Shown here piece by piece: positions 1-6,911 of a stretch of 8,546 nucleotides of DNA. How positions within the stretch are numbered: position 1 is the stretch's first letter; the number at the start of each line of letters is the position of its first letter. The stretch is from Sediminibacterium ginsengisoli. GTDB lineage: Bacteria; Bacteroidota; Bacteroidia; Chitinophagales; Chitinophagaceae. Location of the stretch: positions 1-8,546 of the forward strand of contig CALPSK010000024.1 of assembly GCA_943326215.1 (NCBI GenBank), written 5' to 3'. A program made the position numbers and the translations under genes. Under the pieces are notes generated by a model, which made no database searches, was not told the origin of the DNA, and saw only the letters and a program-made list of their open reading frames with translations.

Positions 1-202
1 AGGCCTTCTAAAAAAAGAAAGCTATATGACAGGGTTTGCGGGCGTTAAAGCAAAGGCTGCCTTACAAGAAGGGGTAGTCATTGGCGTTAAAGAAATAGGG
101 TCTGGTAAATTAGTGTATATGGCAGACGATCCAATTTTTAGAAATTTCTGGGAAGGTGGAAAATTAATTTTAGCCAATGCAGTTTTTTTTAATGGTAAAT
201 AA
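1..202 (+). CDS. C-terminal end of a probable M14-family zinc carboxypeptidase (partial, runs off the left edge)
   Basis: An open frame beginning at base 2 gives 66 residues and a TAA stop at 200-202; the start and the catalytic part lie outside the window. The visible tail contains GSGKLVYMADDPIFRNFW and ends LILANAVFFNGK. From memory this resembles the C-terminus of the large secreted M14 metallocarboxypeptidases of Bacteroidota, in which a glutamine-amidotransferase-like (DJ-1/ThuA-type) domain follows the peptidase. No zinc ligands are visible, so the family call rests on this tail and on the neighbouring PIG-L gene. A G-x-G-x-(L/M)-V-Y segment is shared with the C-terminus of the next protein. 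The 46-bp gap to that gene suggests co-transcription. Another GATase-like protein without a peptidase domain is possible. Confidence 0.6.
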   Translation, partial: GLLKKESYMTGFAGVKAKAALQEGVVIGVKEIGSGKLVYMADDPIFRNFWEGGKLILANAVFFNGK

Positions 203-218
203 AATCGGTAAATAAAAT
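194..218. repeat. 12-bp tandem repeat across the end of the first gene
   Basis: GGTAAATAAAAT occurs at 194-205 and again at 207-218, separated by a single C. The first copy contains the stop codon of the upstream gene (200-202). It looks like a local duplication in AT-rich spacer; no function is evident. Confidence 0.5.
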
Positions 219-248
219 TATAAAGAGGTATAAATTTTAAATTAAACC

Positions 249-2594
249 ATGCGTAAAATAGTTCTTCTCACTACTACTTGCCTTTTATTAACGGCCTCTT
301 TAATGGCGCAAAAGACAAGTGCCGATATCTATGCTCAAATAAAAAAAATGGGTGTAGTGGGCAGCGTATTATATGTTGCAGCGCATCCAGATGATGAAAA
401 CAATAGTTTCCTTCCTTATTTAACCAAGGATAGAATGTATAGAGCTGCCTATTTGAGTTTAACCAGAGGAGACGGAGGGCAAAATTTAATTGGTAAAGAG
501 CAAGGGGTAGAATTAGGATTAATTAGAACGCAAGAACTATTAGCAGCCCGTGCACAAGATGGAGCGGAACAATATTTTTCTAGAGCCTATGAATTTGGTT
601 ATAGTAAATCTTCAGAGGAAGCCTTAACAATTTGGAATCATGAACAAGTATTAAGTGACGCCGTTTGGGCCATTAGAAAATTTCAGCCCGATATTATTAT
701 TACTCGTTTTCCAAGAGATGCAAGAGCTGGGCATGGTCATCATTCAGCCTCTGCTATTATTGCCAATGAGGCTTATATAGCGGCTGCGGATAGCACCAAG
801 TTTACAGAACAATTTAAGTATGGTGTAAGGCCTTGGAAAGCAAAACGCATACTTTGGAATACATTTAATTTTGGAACTGTTAATACCACTAGTAGTAGTC
901 AATTAAATATTGAAGTGGGGGCTTATAATGCTACCATTGGAAAAAGTTATGGTGAAATTGGAGCGGAAGCTAGAACCATGCATAAAAGCCAAGGAGAAGG
1001 TAGACCAAGAAGAAGAGGCACTAGTTTTGAATTTTTTGAAACCACTGGTGGGGATATTCCAAAGTCGGATATCATGGAAGGCGTGAACACGAATTGGGAT
1101 AGATTGCAAGCACCAGCCGTTCAAACAGCCATTCAAGATATTCTTAGCCATTATGAAATAGAACAACCGTCAAAATCGGTTCCTGCTTTAGTAAACTTAT
1201 ATAAACAAATTGCAGGGCTACCTAATTCTCTTTGGAGAAATTATAAGCTTTCCGAATTACAGACTATTATAAAGGATGCAGCGGGTATTTATATGGAAGC
1301 CAGTACACAACAACAAGAAGTTTTTCCTGGTAGTTCCCTACAAGTCCAATTCTTTATAAATCAAAGATCAACTACTTCTTCTGTTTTAGAAAAATTGACA
1401 GTTCCTGGTAAAGATTCCATTTTTGGAAAAACAATTTTGAATAATCAAAATTTGACTTGGGACTATAACTTCAAAGTATCCAATACTCAAGCCATTTCTC
1501 AGCCTTATTGGTTAGTAGAACCTAAAACGGAAGGGATGTTTGTAGTGAATGACCAAATGCTTATTGGTAAAGCAGAAAACGATCCTGTATTTACAGCCAC
1601 TTGTAATGTAATTATAGAAGGCCAGCGTTTTAGTTTTACTATTCCTATTCAGTATAAATATGTCGACCCAACCAAGGGGGAAGTATTCCAGCCCATTGTA
1701 GTAGTGCCCTTGCATGAAACCAAATACGATAAAGAAGTAGTATTAATGAACGCAGGTAAACCTATTAAATTAGGTTATCAAGAAATTGATCATACAGGCA
1801 GTACAGTGCATCAAGAAGTAGAAGTAAAATTAGCGAGTCAAAATTTACCTACTGCACCAGATCAATTGTATAAAAGAACCATTCAGTATGATCATATTCC
1901 TACAATCACTTATTTTTCTGCGGCAACTACTAAACTAGTGGAACTTACTGTAAAAACTAAGGGCACTAAAGTTGGGTATATTGATGGAGCGGGAGATAAA
2001 TTGCCAGAAGCCCTTATTGAATTAGGCTATCAGGTAACTGTATTAAAAGAAAGCGATATAGAAATAAGTAAATTAAAAATCTTTGATGCTATTGTGGTGG
2101 GTATTAGAGCCTATAATATGTATGAATTTTTAACCACCAAAAATGAGGTATTGAATGAATACATTTCGCAGGGGGGTAATTTAATTGTACAATATTTAAA
2201 AAGCAATCAAGTAGGTATTCGTAAAGTGAAAGTGGGGCCTTATGCCTTTACAGTCAATTCAGGCAAAAGAGTTACTCAAGAAAATGTACCTGTTAATTTT
2301 GTTCTGCCTTCGCATTCAGTACTTAATTTTCCTAATAAAATAGAGAAGCCCGATTTTGATAACTGGGTACAAGAAAGAAGTACCTATATGGCAGAAAATG
2401 TGGATGCTCATTTTGAAGCACCGCTTTCCATGAACGATAAAGGAGAAACCCCTTCAACAGGTAGTTTATTAATTGCTCCTTATGGAAAAGGGAATATGGT
2501 GTATCTGAGTTTGGTTTTATTTAGACAACTACCTGCAGGGAATCCCGGAGCTTATAAATTACTGGCTAATCTTATTTCACTTCCCAAGCATTAA
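249..2594 (+). CDS. Secreted PIG-L/LmbE-family deacetylase with C-terminal GATase-like domain
   Basis: A 781-aa protein. Residues 1-20 form a Sec signal peptide (basic MRK, hydrophobic core, likely cleavage after LMA), so it should act in the periplasm or outside the cell. The PIG-L domain spans about 38-270: AAHPDDE at 44-50 supplies the metal ligands His46 and Asp49, and GHGHHSAS at 161-168 supplies the second histidine motif, with His165 the likely third ligand. PIG-L enzymes are zinc-dependent N-deacetylases acting on N-acetylglucosamine conjugates and related amides. A beta-rich middle region (about 350-570) is followed by a Rossmann-like domain (about 573-775) resembling ThuA/class I glutamine amidotransferases. 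The usual elbow position there reads VVGIRAYN without a cysteine, so this domain is probably not a glutaminase and may bind substrate. The substrate is unknown. The pairing with an M14-like gene suggests degradation or modification of glycopeptides or cell-wall material (inference). The length fits the large Bacteroidota versions of the family. Confidence 0.88.
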   Translation: MRKIVLLTTTCLLLTASLMAQKTSADIYAQIKKMGVVGSVLYVAAHPDDENNSFLPYLTKDRMYRAAYLSLTRGDGGQNLIGKEQGVELGLIRTQELLAARAQDGAEQYFSRAYEFGYSKSSEEALTIWNHEQVLSDAVWAIRKFQPDIIITRFPRDARAGHGHHSASAIIANEAYIAAADSTKFTEQFKYGVRPWKAKRILWNTFNFGTVNTTSSSQLNIEVGAYNATIGKSYGEIGAEARTMHKSQGEGRPRRRGTSFEFFETTGGDIPKSDIMEGVNTNWDRLQAPAVQTAIQDILSHYEIEQPSKSVPALVNLYKQIAGLPNSLWRNYKLSELQTIIKDAAGIYMEASTQQQEVFPGSSLQVQFFINQRSTTSSVLEKLTVPGKDSIFGKTILNNQNLTWDYNFKVSNTQAISQPYWLVEPKTEGMFVVNDQMLIGKAENDPVFTATCNVIIEGQRFSFTIPIQYKYVDPTKGEVFQPIVVVPLHETKYDKEVVLMNAGKPIKLGYQEIDHTGSTVHQEVEVKLASQNLPTAPDQLYKRTIQYDHIPTITYFSAATTKLVELTVKTKGTKVGYIDGAGDKLPEALIELGYQVTVLKESDIEISKLKIFDAIVVGIRAYNMYEFLTTKNEVLNEYISQGGNLIVQYLKSNQVGIRKVKVGPYAFTVNSGKRVTQENVPVNFVLPSHSVLNFPNKIEKPDFDNWVQERSTYMAENVDAHFEAPLSMNDKGETPSTGSLLIAPYGKGNMVYLSLVLFRQLPAGNPGAYKLLANLISLPKH

Positions 2595-2612
2595 TTTATT
2601 TAATTGAATCTT

Positions 2613-2753
2613 ATGAGACGCAATATGAGCATTTTTACTTTACTAGTTATTGGCCTGGGTGTAGGTTACTTAATTAAGAATGTAAAAGTCGGATTAATTC
2701 TGGGTCTTGTCATTGGGCTACTTATTAGTGGTATTGGTACTAAAAGTAAATAG
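2613..2753 (+). CDS. Small two-helix membrane protein, 46 aa, function unknown
   Basis: ATG at 2613 opens a 46-codon frame ending TAG at 2751-2753. It starts 18 bp after the stop of the PIG-L gene, consistent with the same transcript. The basic MRRN start is followed by a hydrophobic helix (about 6-20), a short polar turn IKNVKV, and a second Gly-rich helix (about 27-42), ending in TKSK. This reads as a helical hairpin in the inner membrane with both ends probably cytoplasmic by the positive-inside rule. Met5 (2625) is an alternative start. I do not recognise a family. The clean hydrophobic pattern, start and stop favour a real gene, but a 46-codon frame could also arise by chance. Confidence 0.6.
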   Translation: MRRNMSIFTLLVIGLGVGYLIKNVKVGLILGLVIGLLISGIGTKSK

Positions 2754-2793
2754 CATTCAGTACTACTATACAATTTGTAACTCTAATTTAATT

Positions 2794-4164
2794 TTACGCT
2801 TTTTTTGCTTGTTCATTATTCCCATCATTACTTAGCGCTCCAATCCATTTAAACTTTTTGGCAACAAAATAAGCGATTAGTCCAAGGCTTATAACGGTGA
2901 GCCCACTGAGCATCATTTTAGTACCCGTTGAAAAGAAGATACCTCCCCAAATAATTATAGCTAAAAATAAGGGCAGTGGATAGAGGGGCATTTTCCATGG
3001 AAAAAAACCTTTGCCTTTTCTTTTAAATAATAATAGTAGTCCAATAGCCTGTCCTATAAATTGAATTAAAATACGCATGGCTAAAATGCCGTCAATCACT
3101 TCTTTCAGTCTGAATAATAAACTAAATACAAAGGCAATGCCTCCTAGTACTAATAGAGAGCGGTGCGGGAAATGTAATCTAGGATGTAGTTCTTTAAAAA
3201 AAGGAAAGAAGGATCTATCCTGTGCAGCCGCATAAGGGATTCTACTATAGCCCAAGGTGGCAGAAAATAAAGAGGCGAAGGCCACCATTAATATGAGTAC
3301 AGTAGCAAAAGCACCTGCAGTGGGGCCATAAAGGGTCTGAATATAATCACTCACTACAAATTTACTATTCACAATAGTTTGAAAGGGTAGTACGCTAGCC
3401 ACCGATACATTCATAGCTAAATATAAAATAGCAATACCCGTAATAGAGATAAACATACTTCTAGGAATATTCCGACTTGGGTTTTTTATTTCCCCTCCTA
3501 AATGACATACGTTATAATAGCCTAAATAACTATAAATAGTTTTTACACTGGCAAAACCAAGGGCTGCCACAAATCCATGTTGCATGGTAAAGCCATCGTT
3601 TATATGTTTAATGGGTTCTAAAAAATTGCCGTGTGCAATACCTCCAAAAATAATCCAGGCCATCGTACCCAATACGCCTACCCATAAAAACACAGATATT
3701 TTTCCTATAGATTCAATTTTTCGGTATAGTAATAATATAACTAGAATAACCACTAGTCCACTCACTGCTTTTTCTTGAAGAAAGCTTAAATGAAAAAAGT
3801 AATTGGCATACTGAGAAAATCCTATGGCTGCAGAAGCAATTACAAGGGGTGCTTGAATCATGGTTTGCCAAACAAATAAAAAGCTCATCAGTGATCCTGC
3901 TTTTTCACCATAACCTTCCTTTAAAAAATGAAAACTTCCTCCTGCTCTTGGTAAAGCGGCGCCTAATTGACTCCATACCATGGCATCTAAATAAGAAAGT
4001 AGGGCACCTGCTATCCAAGCATATAAAAAATAGGGGCCTCCCATAATTTGAGCAACCACACTTAAGACTACAAAGGGGCCAATGCCCACCATATCAATCA
4101 TGTTGATGGCGGTTGCATGTAAAAGACTCAATTTGCGCTCTAAAGCTGGCTTAATGTTACTCAT
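2794..4164 (-). CDS. APC-superfamily amino acid permease
   Basis: A 456-aa inner-membrane protein with about 12 predicted helices (roughly 17-42, 43-64, 91-118, 134-147, 153-177, 197-222, 236-260, 281-306, 336-352, 356-379, 392-413, 417-436). Family marks are the broken first helix with MVGIGPF at 25-31, the segment LPRAGGSFHFLKEGYG at 71-86 after helix 2, and the sixth-helix/loop motif GYYNVCHLGGEIKNPSRNIP at 215-234. These are typical of the APC superfamily (LAT/YfnA-like branch), which moves amino acids by proton or sodium symport or by exchange. The substrate cannot be read from the sequence. The lysine-rich C-terminus is cytoplasmic. The gene converges with the small membrane protein gene, leaving 40 bp with no obvious terminator. 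It begins 77 bp downstream of the PolX-like gene on the same strand, so the two may be co-transcribed. Confidence 0.9.
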   Translation of the reverse strand: MSNIKPALERKLSLLHATAINMIDMVGIGPFVVLSVVAQIMGGPYFLYAWIAGALLSYLDAMVWSQLGAALPRAGGSFHFLKEGYGEKAGSLMSFLFVWQTMIQAPLVIASAAIGFSQYANYFFHLSFLQEKAVSGLVVILVILLLYRKIESIGKISVFLWVGVLGTMAWIIFGGIAHGNFLEPIKHINDGFTMQHGFVAALGFASVKTIYSYLGYYNVCHLGGEIKNPSRNIPRSMFISITGIAILYLAMNVSVASVLPFQTIVNSKFVVSDYIQTLYGPTAGAFATVLILMVAFASLFSATLGYSRIPYAAAQDRSFFPFFKELHPRLHFPHRSLLVLGGIAFVFSLLFRLKEVIDGILAMRILIQFIGQAIGLLLLFKRKGKGFFPWKMPLYPLPLFLAIIIWGGIFFSTGTKMMLSGLTVISLGLIAYFVAKKFKWIGALSNDGNNEQAKKA

Positions 4165-4228
4165 GTGTTTGCCAAGTTAATAAAAAATGGTTTAAAAATT
4201 GATTTAAAATGAATTCAAGTTTCTAGTC

Positions 4229-4245
4229 CTAGTATTTAATACTAG
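4229..4245. repeat. 17-bp perfect palindrome overlapping the polX stop codon
   Basis: CTAGTATTTAATACTAG is self-complementary around a central T and includes the TAG stop of the PolX-like gene (4242-4244 on the minus strand). As RNA it could form a 6-bp stem with a 5-nt loop, but no T-run follows on either strand, so it is not a standard terminator. Confidence 0.5.
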
Positions 4246-5924
4246 TTTCTTTTAGCCTGTTGAAAGGCAACAAACTCCATCATTTCTTGTAAAGAAAAAC
4301 TACTTAAGTTTTGTGCAGCAGTAAGTCCTGCTTTTTGTGCCACCAATACTCCATATTTACAATCTGCGTATCCTTCTACGGCATGCGCATCCGGATTAAT
4401 AGATATAAGTACTTCTTTTTGGACAGCTTCTGCTATATAACGCCAATCCATATCTAAACGGCGGGGGTGTGCATTTAATTCTATTACTACATTATTATCG
4501 GCGCAGGCTTCTATAATGGCTGCATGATTTATGGGGTATCCTTTTCTACTTAATAGTAATCGGCCCGTAGGATGACCCAATATACTTGTATAGGGGTTAT
4601 TAATAGCGTTCAGTAAACGCATCATGGCTTTTTCTTCCGTCATTTTTAAATTAGAATGGATAGAGGCAATGACAATATCAAAGCTTTCCAGTATTTCATC
4701 TGGGTAATCCAAGCTGCCGTCATTTAAGATATCCGACTCAATACTTTTAAAAATAACAAAGGGGGCTAGCTTTTTATTCAAGGCATCTATTTCTTTATGT
4801 TGATTCAAAATACGATCGGCTTGCAAGCCATTGGCATAGAAGGCCGATTTTGAGTGGTCGCTTATCACTAAATATTCATAGCCAGCTTCTTTAGCGGCCT
4901 TCGCCATTTGCTCAATGGTATGAATACCATCGCTCCAAGTGCTATGAGAATGTATAATACCCTTAATATCTTCTACCTGAATACTGCGGGCTAGACTTTT
5001 TTTATTATTGGATAGAAGGCTGGATAAAATAGCAGGATCTTCTCTTTGGGGGGCGGGTATGAATGGGATACCTAATTGCTCGAATAGGGCAGGCTCAGAA
5101 ATAAATTTAAATTTTTTTTCAAAAAGGGGGTTTTCGACCCATTTTTTAAGAAAATCGGGGGAACAGGCCAGGGAAAAATCGGTCCAATGGAAATGATCGG
5201 GGCTAGTTAAATGCCACCTAATTTCAAAATTATCTACTCCTTTACTACTTAAAAATTCATTCGATTTTGTAATCGTAAATTCTTTTTCAGTCAACCAATC
5301 TATTAATTTATTTTCTGAAAGGGTAGTGACGATATCTAAAAAATCGATGGTCTCCATTTGTCTTTTAAAGTGACCAGAAATAATATGTTCATTCTCTGGA
5401 AATTTTTCATTCAATATAGTTTGTAAATTATGTGCAAGTGTTTCTACTTGTTCGTATAAAAAACTTCCTTGATGTTGTAAATAATATTCTAAAGACTCTT
5501 GAATATTTTGTTGCGTCTTCGCACCAAATCCTTTGTAGTTTATTAATCTGTTTTCTTGACATGCATAAAGCAGTTCGCCCACTGTTTCAATTTCTAATTC
5601 TTTCCAAATGGTAATTATTTTTTTAGGACCTAAGCCTTTAATTTTTAACATCTCTAAAATACCTATTGGTGTTTTTTCAATATAGGTCTCTAGTATTGTA
5701 AGTCGCTTATTTTCAATGAGTTGCAGTATTTTCTGACCAATGGCTTCACCTATACCTCTAATAGCAAATAATTCATGAGGCGACATTTCACTTACGGGTT
5801 CTGCTAACTTATCTAATGTGTAGGCAGCATTCGTATACGATTTTATTTTGAATGCATTTTCGCCATGGATATCCATTAGTTTTCCAAGTAAAGTAAATTG
5901 TTCGGCGATCTCGTAATTATGCAT
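4242..5924 (-). CDS. polX: PolX-type protein: HhH repeats, degenerate polymerase domain, intact PHP nuclease domain
   Basis: A 560-aa cytoplasmic protein, near the usual length of bacterial family X polymerases with a PHP domain (about 570). The N-terminal 8-kDa-like region carries helix-hairpin-helix DNA-binding segments at 55-70 (IRGIGEAIG), 93-110 (IKGLGPKK) and 128-145 (YKGFGAKT). The palm should carry GSxRR, then DxD, then DLR. Here the matching places read GHFKR (184-188), DFLD (194-197) and EIR (234-236), and the YFTGS segment is also gone, so DNA polymerase activity is doubtful. The PHP domain (about 320-555) keeps its metal ligands: HSH at 325-327, D332, DH at 356-357, E396, H423, H451 and DAH at 512-514. 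This predicts Mn-dependent 3'-5' exonuclease and/or AP-endonuclease activity in DNA repair. The start fits the family's N-terminus (EIA..F..L.KLM..HGEN.FKI.SY). I see no clear promoter directly upstream. Confidence 0.88.
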   Translation of the reverse strand: MHNYEIAEQFTLLGKLMDIHGENAFKIKSYTNAAYTLDKLAEPVSEMSPHELFAIRGIGEAIGQKILQLIENKRLTILETYIEKTPIGILEMLKIKGLGPKKIITIWKELEIETVGELLYACQENRLINYKGFGAKTQQNIQESLEYYLQHQGSFLYEQVETLAHNLQTILNEKFPENEHIISGHFKRQMETIDFLDIVTTLSENKLIDWLTEKEFTITKSNEFLSSKGVDNFEIRWHLTSPDHFHWTDFSLACSPDFLKKWVENPLFEKKFKFISEPALFEQLGIPFIPAPQREDPAILSSLLSNNKKSLARSIQVEDIKGIIHSHSTWSDGIHTIEQMAKAAKEAGYEYLVISDHSKSAFYANGLQADRILNQHKEIDALNKKLAPFVIFKSIESDILNDGSLDYPDEILESFDIVIASIHSNLKMTEEKAMMRLLNAINNPYTSILGHPTGRLLLSRKGYPINHAAIIEACADNNVVIELNAHPRRLDMDWRYIAEAVQKEVLISINPDAHAVEGYADCKYGVLVAQKAGLTAAQNLSSFSLQEMMEFVAFQQAKRN

Positions 5925-5948
5925 GCGTGAAAGTATAAAAAATAGTTC

Positions 5949-5979
5949 AAAAAAAAATCCCCCCCGTAAACGGGGAGGA
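5949..5979 (-). terminator. Intrinsic terminator of the rplU-rpmA-H1-like group
   Basis: On the minus strand a stem pairs 5971-5979 with 5958-5966 around a 4-base loop (5967-5970). Eight of nine pairs match, mostly G-C, with one A/C mismatch. It is followed directly by nine T residues (A-run at 5949-5957 on the plus strand). The position between the H1-like gene and the PolX-like gene should end transcription coming from the ribosomal side. No T-run follows on the plus strand, so it appears one-directional. Confidence 0.9.
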
Positions 5980-5990
5980 CTTCAAATCTA

Positions 5991-6009
5991 TTTTTGCTGA
6001 AAGCAAAAA
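5991..6009 (-). other. AT-rich hairpin downstream of the H1-like gene
   Basis: TTTTTGCT (5991-5998) and AGCAAAAA (6002-6009) form a perfect 8-bp stem with a 3-base loop. It lies between the stop-codon hairpin and the terminator. It may be a weak auxiliary terminator or a 3'-end stabiliser of the transcript (inference). Confidence 0.55.
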
Positions 6010-6017
6010 AGACGATT

Positions 6018-6037
6018 TAATTATCTTGCGATAATTA
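6018..6037 (-). other. Hairpin over the stop codon of the H1-like gene
   Basis: TAATTATC (6018-6025) pairs with GATAATTA (6030-6037) around the loop TTGC, giving a perfect 8-bp stem that includes the gene's TAA stop (6035-6037). It is the first of three consecutive hairpins in the 3' region. Confidence 0.5.
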
Positions 6038-6202
6038 TTTCTTTTTAGCAGCTTTCTTCTTAGCAGCTTTCTTCTTAGGAGCAGCTTTTTTAGCAGCTTT
6101 CTTTTTAGGAGCAGCTTTTTTAGCAGCTTTCTTTTTAGGAGCAGCTTTTTTAGCAGCTTTTTTAGGAGCAGCTTTTTTAGCAGCTTTTTTAGCTTTTGCC
6201 AT
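6035..6202 (-). CDS. Histone H1-like Lys/Ala/Pro-repeat DNA-binding protein, 55 aa
   Basis: ATG at 6200-6202 and TAA at 6035-6037 give 55 residues made of only four amino acids: 28 Lys, 22 Ala, 4 Pro and the initial Met. The unit is K(K)KAAKKAAP, repeated four times, then KKKAAKKKAAKKK. Such tails resemble the C-terminal domain of eukaryotic histone H1 and bacterial H1-like proteins (chlamydial Hc1/Hc2, AlgP), which bind DNA or RNA by charge and can compact the nucleoid. There is no globular domain. The gene lies 75 bp downstream of rpmA on the same strand and is followed by a strong terminator, and a TAATTTTG box lies just upstream. The start context, in-frame repeats and terminator support a real gene. 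Role as nucleoid protein versus ribosome/RNA-associated basic protein cannot be separated. Confidence 0.85.
   Translation of the reverse strand: MAKAKKAAKKAAPKKAAKKAAPKKKAAKKAAPKKKAAKKAAPKKKAAKKKAAKKK
6081..6167 (-). repeat. 30-bp in-frame tandem repeats inside the H1-like gene
   Basis: The blocks 6081-6110 and 6111-6140 are identical 30-mers. A third copy at 6141-6167 lacks one codon (27 bp), and 6051-6080 is a diverged copy. Each unit encodes ten residues of the Lys/Ala/Pro repeat, so copy-number change would alter length without a frameshift. Confidence 0.9.
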
Positions 6203-6263
6203 GTTTTTTAGATTTAATGGTTAGTAAATATGTATTAAAAATAGAAAACTTTTTTAATAACTG

Positions 6264-6271
6264 CAAAATTA
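6264..6271 (-). promoter_or_regulatory. Candidate -7 box for the H1-like gene
   Basis: The minus strand reads TAATTTTG, a full match to the Bacteroidota -7 consensus TAnnTTTG, just beyond the rpmA stop. The expected -33 position about 20 bp upstream, inside the rpmA coding end, has no TTTG. This is therefore a partial promoter giving the gene possible extra transcription with a leader of roughly 55 bases. Confidence 0.4.
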
Positions 6272-6277
6272 TTTTTA

Positions 6278-6544
6278 TTAAGCTACTGTTTCTACCGGTA
6301 GGATAGACACTGTGGTGCGGTTATTTCTGCCTTTTTTAAACTCCACAATTCCGTTAGAAAGTGCGAATAATGTAAAGTCAGAGCCTACTCCAACGTGTTT
6401 ACCGGGATGGTATACAGTACCTCTTTGGCGTATAATGATGTTGCCAGACAATGCTGGTTGACCACCATAAATCTTAACACCTAAACGTTTGCTTTGGGAA
6501 TCACGGCCGTTTTTTACGGAACCTTCCCCTTTTTTGTGTGCCAT
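6278..6544 (-). CDS. rpmA: 50S ribosomal protein L27
   Basis: An 88-aa protein of normal length. It begins [17 protein letters not shown], the conserved basic N-terminus that reaches toward the peptidyl transferase centre of the 50S subunit, and carries the L27 signature [15 protein letters not shown] at 34-48. There is no cleavable N-terminal extension of the type found in Firmicutes. It lies 67 bp downstream of rplU, the usual L21-L27 order, and no terminator separates the two, so they should share the rplU promoter. The spacer upstream of the start is purine-rich (AGAAAAAAGAA) without a true Shine-Dalgarno site. Confidence 0.98.
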   Translation of the reverse strand: MAHKKGEGSVKNGRDSQSKRLGVKIYGGQPALSGNIIIRQRGTVYHPGKHVGVGSDFTLFALSNGIVEFKKGRNNRTTVSILPVETVA

Positions 6545-6611
6545 AGTATATTCTTTTTTCTAGCCTTTTATTAATAATGGATATATCTTCTTTAGTCCTG
6601 CCTAAGCTGGA

Positions 6612-6911
6612 TTAAGCGATGTTCTCGATTTTAATTTGTGTGTAATGTGTTCTGTGACCATGTTTCTTGCGGAAACCTTTACGTCTTTTCATTTTAAAGG
6701 CGATAACTTTATCACCTTGTACTAAGTCGTTTAAAATTTCAGCCTTCACTTTTACCTTGCTCGTAAAAGAGATGCTTCCATTGTTATCGACAAATAAAAC
6801 ATCGTTGAATTCAACTTTGTCTCCGGTTTTACCTTGCAGGTGAGGTACATACAAGCTATCTCCTGCTTGTACTTTAAATTGTTGTCCTGCGATTTTAACT
6901 ACTGCTAACAT
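6612..6911 (-). CDS. rplU: 50S ribosomal protein L21
   Basis: A 99-aa protein, close to the roughly 103 residues usual for L21, which binds 23S rRNA in the 50S subunit. It starts MLAVVKIAGQQFKVQAGD, matching the family's N-terminus (E. coli MYAVFQSGGKQHRV). It has the basic RNA-binding stretch KMKRRKGFRKKHGHRTHY at 73-90. The frame stays open to an ATG at 6960-6962, which would add 17 hydrophobic residues. I reject that start because homologues lack the extension and because the -7 promoter box (6932-6939) lies between the two ATGs. rplU is the first gene of the minus-strand group followed by rpmA and the H1-like gene. Confidence 0.97.
   Translation of the reverse strand: MLAVVKIAGQQFKVQAGDSLYVPHLQGKTGDKVEFNDVLFVDNNGSISFTSKVKVKAEILNDLVQGDKVIAFKMKRRKGFRKKHGHRTHYTQIKIENIA

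Noticed and set aside
903..1166. Minus-strand open frame of 87 codons inside the PIG-L gene
   Set aside because: It is wholly antisense to a well-supported gene and its translation has no recognisable motifs; a shadow frame.
1512..1715. Minus-strand open frame of 67 codons inside the PIG-L gene
   Set aside because: Antisense shadow with no coding features of its own.
2754..2793. Possible bidirectional terminator between the convergent genes
   Set aside because: No stem followed by a T-run is visible on either strand in these 40 bp.
3584..4046. Two plus-strand open frames (3584-3778 and 3849-4046) opposite the permease gene
   Set aside because: Antisense to conserved transmembrane and loop motifs of the APC permease; no independent support.
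4165..4241. Promoter for the permease (TAACTTGG at 4175-4182, minus strand)
   Set aside because: The -7 box has a mismatch in the TTTG core and there is no TTTG in the -33 position; too weak to call.
5008..5614. Two plus-strand open frames (5008-5196 and 5432-5614) opposite polX
   Set aside because: Antisense to the HhH and palm regions of PolX; compositions look like shadows.
6038..6200. Repeat array resembling a CRISPR or minisatellite
   Set aside because: The repeats are contiguous, lack spacers, and translate in frame as the Lys/Ala/Pro protein, so coding explains them.
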